From contig NZ_NFJV01000006.1 of NCBI RefSeq assembly GCF_002160055.1, forward strand, positions 62,001 to 126,000: 64,000 bases of DNA, in the 5' to 3' direction. Within the stretch, counting starts at the first letter, position 1; each line of letters begins with the position of its first letter. The DNA comes from Mediterranea sp. An20 (GTDB lineage Bacteria > Bacteroidota > Bacteroidia > Bacteroidales > Bacteroidaceae). This document shows positions 45,340 through 54,025 of the stretch, piece after piece. The notes beneath the pieces were generated by a model, which did not search any database, was not told where the DNA came from, and saw only the letters and a list, made by a program, of their open reading frames with translations. A program made the position numbers and the translations under genes.

Positions 45340-46161
45340 GTGGCAGACAAGGATTTGACATTTTGGGACCACTTGGATGTGTTGCGGCATGCGCTGATTC
45401 GCATCCTGGTGGTGTGGTTCATCCTGGCGGTGGGCTATTTTGCAGCTATGCCTTATCTGTTCGATAAGGTAGTGATGGCACCTTGCACGGACGACTTCGT
45501 ATTTTATGAACTGCTACGCCGGATAGGAGAGACGTTGCATTTGCATGGCGACTTCTTTACGGAAGAGTTTCGCGTCAGGTTGGTGAATATCAATTTGGCT
45601 GCGCCTTTTTTCATCCACATGTCTACGGCTTTCTGGATGTCGGTGGTCACGGCTGCGCCCTACCTGTTTTACGAAGTCTGGCGTTTCGTCAGCCCGGCAC
45701 TCTATCCGGGTGAGATGCGGGGCGTGCGCAAAGCCTTGTGCGTGGGCACGGTAATGTTTTTTGTTGGTGTGTTGTTAGGCTATTTTATGGTTTGGCCGCT
45801 CACGTTGCGTTTCCTCTCCACTTATCAGCTGAGCACGTTGATAGAAAACCAGATATCTCTTAATTCCTACATAGACAACTTTATGATGTTGGTTCTGTGT
45901 ATGGGATTGGCGTTTGAGTTGCCTTTGGTTACTTGGCTGCTCTCTTTGTTGGGGGTGGTCAACCGGGCTTTCCTACGTAGATACCGTCGCCATGCGGCTG
46001 TTGTCATCGTAATATTGGCAGCCGTTATTACCCCTACGGGAGACCCTTTCACGCTTTCGGTCGTGGCCATTCCCCTGTACTTGCTTTATGAACTGAGTAT
46101 CCTGATGGTAAAAGACAAGCCCCAAGACACGGAAGAAAGGAGAGAGAATGCAGATAGATGA
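45340..46161 (+). CDS. tatC: Twin-arginine translocase subunit TatC
   Basis: 273 residues with a GTG start at 45340, 10 bases after tatA. Opens FWDHLDVLRHALIRIL, the TatC N-terminal signature for twin-arginine signal recognition; six helices follow, including VSPALYPGEMRGVRKAL and FELPLVTWLLSLLGVV. An insert between helices 1 and 2 (residues ~45-85) is longer than in E. coli but common in Bacteroidetes. The gene overlaps the downstream helicase by 14 bases. Confidence 0.94.
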   Translation: MADKDLTFWDHLDVLRHALIRILVVWFILAVGYFAAMPYLFDKVVMAPCTDDFVFYELLRRIGETLHLHGDFFTEEFRVRLVNINLAAPFFIHMSTAFWMSVVTAAPYLFYEVWRFVSPALYPGEMRGVRKALCVGTVMFFVGVLLGYFMVWPLTLRFLSTYQLSTLIENQISLNSYIDNFMMLVLCMGLAFELPLVTWLLSLLGVVNRAFLRRYRRHAAVVIVILAAVITPTGDPFTLSVVAIPLYLLYELSILMVKDKPQDTEERRENADR

Positions 46162-49100
46162 GGCGGTAGAAGCCCGTGAATGCTATGACCTGTTGACAGC
46201 AGTGTGTAGCGAAGGCGTGTTGCCTCTGGCAGCTGCTTACCGCCGTATGCGCGAGATGTTGGAGCATTTGTGTCAGGCAAAGGCCCAAGACGGTTCTTTT
46301 TTGCAGATGACCGACTTGGCTGCCCGTATCAACTACGTGTCAGCTCAACTGAGCCTTTCCGTGGTGGAGCAAAACCGTTTGCACACTTTCCGCTTGGCAT
46401 CCAACGACATCCTGAACCGTCGTGCCGAGCCTACAAAGGAACATCTGTTGCGTGATGCCAAGACACTGGCTTTTTTTGTCAGGCGCTTGACAGGGCAGAC
46501 TATTCCCGAAAGCTTGTACCGGCTTCTTCCCCAGGCAGATGCTACCTACATCGTTTCTCCTCCCGCCAAGGGACACCGAAAACGATTGCGGGTTACTTAT
46601 CAATATGCCCAAGGAGGTTTTCTCTATGTGCTTCCTTCCGATGTGCCGGTCGACGGACCGTTGCGTGTGCGTTGTCATGTGCCCCAGGTGAATGATGAAT
46701 TCGATGAAACCTGCCGTTGCCTCTGGCAGGGGGCACAACTCAACTTGTTGGATGTCAACGTGGATGAGTCTGGTGTACTGACTCCTTCTTTCCTTATTCT
46801 GGAACCCGATTATCTGATTGACATCAGTACACTGGCCGAATGCTTTAAAGATTATGGACATCATCCGGCCAATTATCTCTTGATGCGTCTCCAACCGGTA
46901 GGGAATACCCGGCCTTTGCTGTTGGGTAACATTGTGAACCTTTTTCTGGATGAATGGATTCATGCGCAGGACGAACCCGATTACATGGCGTGCATGAAAA
47001 AGGCTTTCCGTCGATACCCCATAGAATTGGCTGCTTGTACCGATTTGCGCGACAGAGATGTGGAGCGTACCTTTTTCGAGGATTGTAAGAAGCATTTTGA
47101 GCATCTCCGTACGATTGTGCGCGAAACTTTTCAGGCATCCGGCTATGAGTTAGACCGTACGGATGCTGTCTTGGAACCTTCGTACATCTGCGAGGCATTA
47201 GGGCTACAGGGACGGCTGGATTATATGCAGCGCGACTTGAGTTCGTTTATTGAGATGAAGTCGGGCAAAGCGGATGAGTACAAAATCAGCGGCAAAATAA
47301 CTCCGAAGGAGAATAATCTGGTGCAGATGCTGCTCTATCAGGCAGTGCTGGAGTATTCTTTGGGGAAAGACCACCGACAAGTAAGGCCTTATCTGCTTTA
47401 TACGCGTTATCCGTTGCTTTATCCTGCACGGGCATCGTGGGCCATGTTGCGCCGGGTGATGGATGTGCGTAACCGCATTGTGGCTACCGAATATGGCATA
47501 CAGTTGCATAATGATCCTCGTTACACTGCCGACCGGTTGAAGGACATCAATTCGGGAACACTGAACCAGGGTGCTTTGGACGGAGTATTGTGGAAACGTT
47601 ACCTGGCTCCGGGCATTGATGCTATCAGAAAGCGGCTGGATGACTTGTCGCCATTGGAAGCCGATTATTTTTATTCTCTCTACAATTTCATTACCAAAGA
47701 ACTTTATACCTCTAAATCGGGCGATGTGGAGTATGAAGGGCGTACGGGTGCCTCTTCACTTTGGCAGTCTACATTGGCAGAGAAGATAGAAGGGGGTGAA
47801 ATACTCTACAATCTCAGCATTTGCAGGAATCATGCGGCCGATGCCCATAAGCCATACTTGTGTCTGAAGCGTGAAAGTGGTTCTGGAATGGGCGAGGCGC
47901 CCTTGCCAAACTTCCGGCAAGGAGATGCTGTCGTGTTGTATGAGCGCAATGAAGATGCCGATGATGTGACCAACAGGTTAGTTTTCAAAGGTAATATTGA
48001 GCAAATATCCGATACGGAGGTCCGTATGCGCCTGCGGGCCACTCAGCAGAATGCAGGTGTTTTGCCGGCAGGTAGCCTGTATGCCATGGAGCATGATTAC
48101 ATGGATACTTCTTTCCGTAGCATGTATAACGGTTTGGCCACTTTCCTGACGGCTACCCGGCGTCGGCGCGATTTGTTGCTAGGACAACGTATGCCTGAGT
48201 TTGATACGGTTTATGATGAGGCCATAGCTGCGGCTGAGGATGATTTTCAGCGTATCGTGCTAAAGGTACGTGCTGCCCGAGACTATTTCTTGCTGATAGG
48301 TCCTCCCGGTACAGGTAAAACCTCCCGCGCATTGCGGGGCATGGTCGAGTCCTTTCATGCTGAGGGCAGGCAGATTTTGCTATTGTCTTATACCAACCGG
48401 GCTGTGGATGAGATTTGTAAAATGTTGACCTCCATCCAGCCAGCCATCGATTTCATACGCATTGGAAGTGAGTTGTCGTGTGAGGAACTTTACAGACCCT
48501 ATCTGATAGAAAATGTGTTGGCAGATTGTCCGAATCGTCGGACCGTGCAAGAGTGCATTGCCCGTTGTCGTATATTTGTAGGCACGGTGGCTACGCTCTC
48601 TTCCAAGACAGAACTATTTCGACTGAAAACTTTTGATGTTGCTTTGGTGGATGAGGCTACCCAGATTCTGGAGCCGCAGTTGCTGGGACTGTTGTGTTTG
48701 CGCAATGAGGAGGGAACCGATGCCATCGGCAAATTTGTTCTGATAGGAGACCACAAACAGTTGCCAGCCGTGGTGTTGCAGTCGTCTGCCCAGTCGGAGA
48801 TACACTCGGAAAGGCTGCGTGCCATCGGACTGACGAATTGGAAGGACTCGTTGTTTGAGCGGCTCTACCGTACCGTATCGCAGACTGATAGCGAGAAACG
48901 TTCGTACGATATGTTGTGTAGGCAGGGGCGTATGAATGAAGAAGTAGCTATGTTTCCTAATCAGGCATTTTATGGAGGCTTGCTGCAGACCTGCGGTCTG
49001 TCGCATCAGAGTGGCACGTTGACACTGGCTCCTCAACTGGCTGGCAGCGAATATGCCAGCCTGATAACCCGGCGTGTTGCTTTTCTGCCTTCTTGTGCAG

Positions 49101-49549
49101 AGCCGATAGCCCAATCAGCCAAGGTAAATCATTCGGAAGCCCGCTTGGTGGCGCGGTTATCTGCTGCAGTTTATGCACAGTATGCAGGAACAGAGGGATT
49201 CGATTCTCTGAAAACCTTAGGCATTATTACTCCTTATCGCAGTCAGATAGCTTTGATAAAGAAAGAACTGGCAGCTTTGCATATTCCGGCTTTGGAAGAT
49301 GTGCTGATTGATACGGTAGAGCGCTTTCAGGGAAGCGAGCGTGATGTTATTATCTATTCTTTTTGTGTCAATCGTCCTTCACAGCTCAAATTCTTAGCCA
49401 ATCTGACCGAGGACAATGGTGTGCTTATCGACCGTAAGCTGAATGTGGCACTGACCCGTGCCCGCAAGCAGATGTTTATGACCGGAGTGCCCGAATTGTT
49501 GAATTTGAATCCGATTTATAGGCAGTTGCTGCAAGCTTGTGGCTGCTAA
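46148..49549 (+). CDS. Dna2-like PD-(D/E)XK nuclease / superfamily 1 helicase
   Basis: 1133 residues. A nuclease-like site lies near residues 355-375 (LQGRLDYM then FIEMKSGKA, matching the D and E-x-K of PD-(D/E)XK enzymes). The C-terminal ~430 residues are an SF1 helicase: Walker A GPPGTGKT (~718), motif II VDEATQ (~834), motif III GDHKQLPAVV, then IITPYRSQ, ERFQGSERDVIIYS and LNVALTRARKQ. This is the Dna2/Upf1-like architecture. Likely role is DNA end or flap processing. The overlap with tatC is conserved-looking but functionally unexplained. The N-terminal ~340 residues are unassigned. Confidence 0.85.
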   Translation: MQIDEAVEARECYDLLTAVCSEGVLPLAAAYRRMREMLEHLCQAKAQDGSFLQMTDLAARINYVSAQLSLSVVEQNRLHTFRLASNDILNRRAEPTKEHLLRDAKTLAFFVRRLTGQTIPESLYRLLPQADATYIVSPPAKGHRKRLRVTYQYAQGGFLYVLPSDVPVDGPLRVRCHVPQVNDEFDETCRCLWQGAQLNLLDVNVDESGVLTPSFLILEPDYLIDISTLAECFKDYGHHPANYLLMRLQPVGNTRPLLLGNIVNLFLDEWIHAQDEPDYMACMKKAFRRYPIELAACTDLRDRDVERTFFEDCKKHFEHLRTIVRETFQASGYELDRTDAVLEPSYICEALGLQGRLDYMQRDLSSFIEMKSGKADEYKISGKITPKENNLVQMLLYQAVLEYSLGKDHRQVRPYLLYTRYPLLYPARASWAMLRRVMDVRNRIVATEYGIQLHNDPRYTADRLKDINSGTLNQGALDGVLWKRYLAPGIDAIRKRLDDLSPLEADYFYSLYNFITKELYTSKSGDVEYEGRTGASSLWQSTLAEKIEGGEILYNLSICRNHAADAHKPYLCLKRESGSGMGEAPLPNFRQGDAVVLYERNEDADDVTNRLVFKGNIEQISDTEVRMRLRATQQNAGVLPAGSLYAMEHDYMDTSFRSMYNGLATFLTATRRRRDLLLGQRMPEFDTVYDEAIAAAEDDFQRIVLKVRAARDYFLLIGPPGTGKTSRALRGMVESFHAEGRQILLLSYTNRAVDEICKMLTSIQPAIDFIRIGSELSCEELYRPYLIENVLADCPNRRTVQECIARCRIFVGTVATLSSKTELFRLKTFDVALVDEATQILEPQLLGLLCLRNEEGTDAIGKFVLIGDHKQLPAVVLQSSAQSEIHSERLRAIGLTNWKDSLFERLYRTVSQTDSEKRSYDMLCRQGRMNEEVAMFPNQAFYGGLLQTCGLSHQSGTLTLAPQLAGSEYASLITRRVAFLPSCAEPIAQSAKVNHSEARLVARLSAAVYAQYAGTEGFDSLKTLGIITPYRSQIALIKKELAALHIPALEDVLIDTVERFQGSERDVIIYSFCVNRPSQLKFLANLTEDNGVLIDRKLNVALTRARKQMFMTGVPELLNLNPIYRQLLQACGC

Positions 49550-49635
49550 GAATGAGGAAATGAGTTAATTTTAGCAAATATTAAGTCGCTGTTTCATCTT
49601 TATAACATTGCAATATCGCTTATCCCAATGAGAAT

Positions 49636-49660
49636 GTGTACTTTTGTACACGTTTTTTTC
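49636..49660 (+). terminator. Hairpin with T run; also contains a -7-like box
   Basis: GTGTAC (49636-49641), loop TTTT, GTACAC (49646-49651), then G and a run of seven T. It can end transcription of the helicase gene 87 bases upstream. The same bases include TACTTTTG (49639-49646), which fits TAnnTTTG, but no TTG stands 19 bases upstream. Confidence 0.5.
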
Positions 49661-49719
49661 ATAGAGATTTAGATTTAAGGTTAGAAAAATTGTGGAAGTC
49701 GGGAGACTTCCACTTTTTT
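49653..49719 (+). ncRNA. Candidate ~67-nt small RNA
   Basis: Between the -7-like box at 49639-49646 and a strong terminator (stem 49692-49700 with 49705-49713). There is no reading frame of note. The alternative is simply two terminators in tandem for the helicase gene. Confidence 0.3.
49692..49719 (+). terminator. Strong intrinsic terminator
   Basis: GTGGAAGTC, loop GGGA, GACTTCCAC: nine perfect pairs, then TTTTTT. Lies between the convergent helicase and dinB genes and reads correctly on the plus strand. Confidence 0.88.
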
Positions 49720-49752
49720 ATGTCCCTCTCAGTCTGATGTTCTTACCGTTCC

Positions 49753-50850
49753 CTAATCTTTAAATTCCAACCATAATTGTTCCCACACCCCCCGGCGGTC
49801 TTCTTCTTCGTGCGGATTGGATACGGAGAGTCCGATGAGGCGGATGGGATGTTCTGCATAATCCACTTCTTTCAAAAGTTGTTTGGCGAGGGGGAGGATG
49901 GTATCGAGGGTAGTCAGCTCACGATTTTGCGTCAGGCTGCGGGTAATTTGTCGGAAGTCATGGAATTTGATTTTAAGAGTCAGCGTGTTGCCGCGGAAGT
50001 CTTTGTTTTCCAGACGGTGTACCAGTTCGACAGCTACATGATAAAGCTCAATGATGACCGAAGCGCGGTTGGAGATGTCTTTTTCCAGTGTGCGTTCACA
50101 ACCGATGGATTTACGGATACGCACTGCCTCGACGAGACGGTTGTCTATGCCGCGGGCAAACTGGTAGTAAAGAATACCTGCCTTGCCGAACTCGCGGGTG
50201 AGGTACTCTTGGGAGCAGGCACGGAGTTGTTGGCCGTTGTGTATGCCGAGAGCATGCATACGTTTGGCTGTCACAGGGCCTACGCCCCAGAAACTTTCAA
50301 TAGGCAGACGGGCGATAAACTCCAGAGCCTGGTCGGGATGGATGGTGCATAGCCCGTCGGGTTTCCGGTAGTCTGAAGCGATTTTGGCCAGAAACTTGTT
50401 GTAGGACACACCGGCGGAGGCAACCAAGTGGAGACGTTCGCGGATTTTCTGTTTGATTTCCTTTGCGATGTCCACGGCAAGAGCGATACCCGGCTTGTTT
50501 TCGGTGACATCGAGAAAGGCCTCATCCAGCGAAATAGGTTCGATGAGGTCGGTATATTCATGGAAGATGTCGTGTATCTGGCGCGATACCTCCTTGTAAA
50601 CTTCCATCCGTCCATGCACGAAAATAAGTGAAGGACAAAGACGCTTGGCTTTCTGCGACGACATGGCGGAGCGCACGCCATAGCGTCGGGCTTCGTAGCT
50701 GGCAGCTGCTACCACCCCCCGCTCTTCGGCATGTCCCACAGCGATGGGCTTTCCTCTCAGTTCGGGATGGTCGCGTTGTTCTACCGAGGCATAGAAGGCG
50801 TCCATGTCGATGTGGATGATTTTCCGTTCTGTCAGCAGCCGGTCTTCCAT
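49753..50850 (-). CDS. dinB: DNA polymerase IV
   Basis: 365 residues, Y-family translesion polymerase. The catalytic site is present: HIDMDAFYASVEQ near the start and SLDEAFLDVT (~105). Helix-hairpin-helix region FWGVGPVTAKRMHALGI (~180) and the C-terminal little-finger domain follow. Normal length. Its ATG overlaps the stop of the upstream MATE gene by one base (TGATG), so the two are coupled. Confidence 0.94.
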   Translation of the reverse strand: MEDRLLTERKIIHIDMDAFYASVEQRDHPELRGKPIAVGHAEERGVVAAASYEARRYGVRSAMSSQKAKRLCPSLIFVHGRMEVYKEVSRQIHDIFHEYTDLIEPISLDEAFLDVTENKPGIALAVDIAKEIKQKIRERLHLVASAGVSYNKFLAKIASDYRKPDGLCTIHPDQALEFIARLPIESFWGVGPVTAKRMHALGIHNGQQLRACSQEYLTREFGKAGILYYQFARGIDNRLVEAVRIRKSIGCERTLEKDISNRASVIIELYHVAVELVHRLENKDFRGNTLTLKIKFHDFRQITRSLTQNRELTTLDTILPLAKQLLKEVDYAEHPIRLIGLSVSNPHEEEDRRGVWEQLWLEFKD

Positions 50851-52193
50851 CAGCGTCTCACTAATTTGATTTTCTTGTAAACATACAAGAAGGCAGGGAT
50901 GAGGAAAGCATCAGCAAAAATCCATGCCGTAGAGTCACCGCAACACACAGCCACGTAGCCGAAAGCCGGAACTGCCCATACGCTGACCAGCACACGGGCT
51001 ATCATCTCGGATACACCGGAAAGCATGGCCAAGTTGGTGAATCCGGCTCCCTGGATGGTATAACGCAGGATGCAGAGCAAGCCCAATACCGGAAAGAAGG
51101 AAACCGAAATATGCAGGAATAAGGCTGTATCTTTCAATATCTCCGTCTCTGAAGCATCGACAAAGAGCAGAGCCAGTTCGCGGGAGCCGAACATCAGCAC
51201 GCAGAAGGTGAAAACCCAGTAGACCAGAGCCATTGCCGCAGCTGCCTTGACGCCCTGCATGATGCGTTCGGGACGTCCGGCACCGTAGTTCTGTCCGGCA
51301 AAGGTGGCCATGGCGATGCCCAGGCTTTCGAAGGGACACATGAAGAACATCTTGATGCGCATGGCGGCGGTGAAGGCTGCCACGCAAGCTGTGCCCAGGG
51401 CATTGTTGGCACTCTGTAACATGATGCTGCCGATGGCGGTGATGGAAAACTGCAATCCCATCGGGACGCCTATACCCAGCAGGGTGCGGGCGATGGGACG
51501 GCTGAAGCGCCGTTCGTCGGGTGTGGTACGAAGGATGTCGAAACGGCGCATCATATAAAGGTAACACAACAAGGCAGAAACGCCCTGCGAGAAAACGGTT
51601 GCAATGGAAGCACCGGCCACGCCCCAGCCGAGCACCAGAATGCAGAACAGGTCGAGCACGATGTTGAGTACGGCTGCCAGCAGGAGAAACCAAAAAGGCG
51701 TCTTGCTGTCGCCCAGCGCACGGATGATGCTGGACAGTAGATTGTAGAAGAAAGTACAGGGGATGCCGATGAAGGTGATAAGCAGGTAGGCGTATGCTTC
51801 GTCGAAGATGTTTTCGGGCGTACGCATCAGCCGCAGGATGTCGTCGCACCAGATTCCTGTGATAAGCGCAAGCACCACAGACATGACTGCCGCCAGTTGT
51901 AGGCTGACTATCACGCAGCGGCGCATCGTGCTGTAGTCGCGGGCACCGAACTTCTGCGCTACCGGGATGCCGAAACCTCCGCAGCAGCCGTTGCAGAACC
52001 CCAGTATCAGAAATACTACCGATGAACTGGCTCCCACCGCAGCCAGCGAATTAATGCCCAGAAACTTGCCGACAATGGCGGCATCTACCAGCGAATAGGT
52101 CTGCTGCAACAGGTTTCCCATCAACAGGGGCAGCGTGAAATAGAATATTTGCGGAAATATCCGTCCTTCGGTCATTTCCTTTATGACAGCCAT
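50850..52193 (-). CDS. MATE family efflux transporter
   Basis: 447 residues with 12 transmembrane helices in two similar halves. Begins with the typical cytoplasmic start and FPQIFYFTLPLLMGNLLQQTYS; helix 2 region AAIVGKFLGINSLAAVGASS and GCCGGFGIPVAQKFGA match the NorM/DinF-type family. Exports cationic drugs or metabolites in exchange for sodium or protons; substrate unknown. Operon with dinB. Confidence 0.93.
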   Translation of the reverse strand: MAVIKEMTEGRIFPQIFYFTLPLLMGNLLQQTYSLVDAAIVGKFLGINSLAAVGASSSVVFLILGFCNGCCGGFGIPVAQKFGARDYSTMRRCVIVSLQLAAVMSVVLALITGIWCDDILRLMRTPENIFDEAYAYLLITFIGIPCTFFYNLLSSIIRALGDSKTPFWFLLLAAVLNIVLDLFCILVLGWGVAGASIATVFSQGVSALLCYLYMMRRFDILRTTPDERRFSRPIARTLLGIGVPMGLQFSITAIGSIMLQSANNALGTACVAAFTAAMRIKMFFMCPFESLGIAMATFAGQNYGAGRPERIMQGVKAAAAMALVYWVFTFCVLMFGSRELALLFVDASETEILKDTALFLHISVSFFPVLGLLCILRYTIQGAGFTNLAMLSGVSEMIARVLVSVWAVPAFGYVAVCCGDSTAWIFADAFLIPAFLYVYKKIKLVRR

Positions 52194-52224
52194 GTGTTAT
52201 CCTCCTTGTTTATAAAAACTGCGC

Positions 52225-52232
52225 AAAAGTAA
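52225..52232 (-). promoter_or_regulatory. -7 box candidate of the MATE-dinB operon
   Basis: TACTTTTG on the minus strand, 32 bases before the MATE ATG. Confidence 0.5.
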
Positions 52233-52322
52233 GAAAAAAACATGAATGCCCGCAACATGCCTGCCGAAAGATTAGTTACGTTTGGGTACACCGGAAGATA
52301 TTCTTCATCAGCATCCCTGCTG

Positions 52323-52406
52323 CCTCCCAAGCTATAAGGGGGAAATCTCCAAGCTATAAGAAGCAGCCTTTTAAGCTATATGGAGCGGCTTTCCAAGGTA
52401 TAAGAG
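52323..52406. repeat. 21-bp phased repeat, four units (in gene-free 52194-52825)
   Basis: Four 21-bp units with cores CAAGCTATAAGG, CAAGCTATAAGA, TAAGCTATATGG and CAAGGTATAAGA in constant phase. Same core and period as at 10361-10444. The remainder of 52194-52825 holds the MATE promoter, a plus-strand -7 box and a structured leader (separate entries); an open frame at 52549-52761 lacks any protein-like features. Confidence 0.75.
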
Positions 52407-52543
52407 GCAAACGCGTGGTTGTCAGTGAGATATGGGACGGGTTGTGTCGGTAGAATGTCTGCGGGGAAGGGGGTGAAGCACTTCTTTATGCCAATCTCAT
52501 ATTTTTCTTGTCTGCAACAGATTCATATTTCATTAATTAACCG

Positions 52544-52551
52544 TATCTTTG
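52544..52551 (+). promoter_or_regulatory. -7 box candidate of the succinylornithine carbamoyltransferase gene
   Basis: TATCTTTG, 275 bases upstream of the ATG, which implies a leader of roughly 265 bases. Confidence 0.45.
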
Positions 52552-52700
52552 ACCCAGCATTGGCATGTTGGAGCAGATGAACGCATGTACGGCGTTAGGG
52601 GGCATGCTGGATTCAGACAGGGAAAGACGGAGGATAGGGCATTGGTCTGGAGACAGACAGAAAGTCGCGCTCTTACCGCCACTGACAGTGGTTCTCCTTC
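52552..52700 (+). ncRNA. Structured 5' leader candidate
   Basis: A run of possible stems directly after the promoter box: CCAGCAT (52554-52560) with ATGCTGG (52604-52610) enclosing AACGC/GCGTT (52580-52584, 52592-52596); GTCTG/CAGAC (52645-52649, 52654-52658); CCACT/AGTGG (52679-52683, 52687-52691). It may be a cis-regulatory RNA for arginine synthesis or a separate small RNA. Pieces recall a cobalamin riboswitch but in the wrong order. Confidence 0.4.
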
Positions 52701-52825
52701 TTCCTCTCAAGGCAGTTCCCTTGTTGGAGAAAGAGGAATGATTTCTATGCTTGGTGCTTGATATGTGCTCGGTGCAGATAGAATTTGTCAGATGATTTAA
52801 TTAACAAAGATACATTAGTAATATT

Positions 52826-53779
52826 ATGAAGAATTTTACTTGCGTGCAGGACATTGGCAACCTGAAGACTGCACTGGACGAAGCTTTTGAAATAAAGAAA
52901 GACCGTTTCAAATACGTTGACCTGGGGCGTAACAAGACGCTCCTGATGATATTCTTCAATTCCAGCTTGCGTACGCGGCTCAGCACCCAGAAAGCCGCCA
53001 TTAACTTAGGCATGAATGTCATCGTGCTCGACATCAATCAGGGAGCTTGGAAATTGGAAACTGAGCGCGGTGTTATTATGGACGGCGACAAACCCGAACA
53101 TTTGCTGGAGGCCATCCCGGTGATGGGATGCTATTGCGACATTATCGGTGTACGTTCGTTTGCCCGTTTCGAAAATCGAGAGTATGACTATAATGAAGTC
53201 ATCCTCAACCAGTTTATCAAGTACTCTGGTCGTCCGGTCTTTTCGATGGAGGCTGCTACACGCCATCCGCTGCAAAGCTTTGCCGACCTTATCACCATTG
53301 AGGAGTATAAGAAGAAACCTCGGCCCAAAGTGGTCATGTCGTGGGCGCCGCATCCTCGTCCACTGCCACAAGCTGTGCCCAATTCATTTGCCGAATGGAT
53401 GAATGCCACAGATTATGAGTTTGTCATCACCCATCCCGAAGGGTATGAGCTCGACCCTCAGTTCGTGGGACATGCCCATGTGGAATATGACCAGATGAAA
53501 GCTTTTGAAGGGGCTGACTTTGTTTATGCCAAGAGCTGGGCTGCCTATACGGGCGATAACTACGGACAAGTGCTCAGCAAAGACCGCTCGTGGACAGTGA
53601 GTGACCGTCAGATGGCGGTTACCAACAATGCCTATTTTATGCACTGTCTGCCGGTACGGCGCAACATGATTGTGACGGATGATGTGATAGAAAGCCCTCA
53701 ATCTATTGTCATTCCCGAAGCAGCTAACCGTGAGATTTCGGCTACGGTCGTATTGAAACGGATGCTGGAAGATTTATAA
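52826..53779 (+). CDS. argF': N-succinylornithine carbamoyltransferase
   Basis: 317 residues. Transfers the carbamoyl group to N-succinyl-L-ornithine in the Bacteroides route of arginine synthesis. Carbamoyl-phosphate loop FFNSSLRTRLSTQ (~43-55) and MHCLPVRR near residue 277 are present. Proline occupies position 90 (DGDKPEHLLEAIP), the residue that in the B. fragilis enzyme selects succinyl over acetyl substrates, where acetylornithine enzymes have glutamate. Length and sequence fit the B. fragilis enzyme closely. Confidence 0.94.
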   Translation: MKNFTCVQDIGNLKTALDEAFEIKKDRFKYVDLGRNKTLLMIFFNSSLRTRLSTQKAAINLGMNVIVLDINQGAWKLETERGVIMDGDKPEHLLEAIPVMGCYCDIIGVRSFARFENREYDYNEVILNQFIKYSGRPVFSMEAATRHPLQSFADLITIEEYKKKPRPKVVMSWAPHPRPLPQAVPNSFAEWMNATDYEFVITHPEGYELDPQFVGHAHVEYDQMKAFEGADFVYAKSWAAYTGDNYGQVLSKDRSWTVSDRQMAVTNNAYFMHCLPVRRNMIVTDDVIESPQSIVIPEAANREISATVVLKRMLEDL

Positions 53780-53820
53780 GAAGGTATGTAATCTGTTTTT
53801 CTCTGTTTTTCAATAACGTA

Positions 53821-53870
53821 AGGGTATGCCGACGTACATGGTGGTTTGTTGGCATGCCCTTTTTGTTTTT
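53821..53870 (+). terminator. Terminator after the carbamoyltransferase gene
   Basis: AGGGTATGCCGAC and GTTGGCATGCCCT pair over 13 positions (including G-T pairs), followed by TTTTTGTTTTT. Confidence 0.82.
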
Positions 53871-53974
53871 GCCCGCCTGCCTCATTTGTGTGGAGACTTC
53901 TCGGAAAACGCGAAAATGATGAAACTTCACAGGAAATTCTTGGTGGAAAACCTTTAAATATCGGAAATGATTAT

Positions 53975-53982
53975 TATTTTTG
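53975..53982 (+). promoter_or_regulatory. -7 box candidate of nhaD
   Basis: TATTTTTG followed by CG, 44 bases before the nhaD ATG. Confidence 0.5.
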
Positions 53983-54025
53983 CGAATCAGAAAACACAAT
54001 TTATTAATCTTAAAAACTAAGTTAC

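Noticed and set aside
52600..52700. Cobalamin riboswitch
   Set aside because: Fragments such as CAGGGAA, TCTGGAGAC and GCCACTG occur, but in the wrong order and without the core pairing; the downstream gene is not a B12 gene.
52549..52761. 70-codon open frame before the carbamoyltransferase gene
   Set aside because: Starts inside the predicted leader stems, lacks a ribosome-binding site and has no recognisable features.
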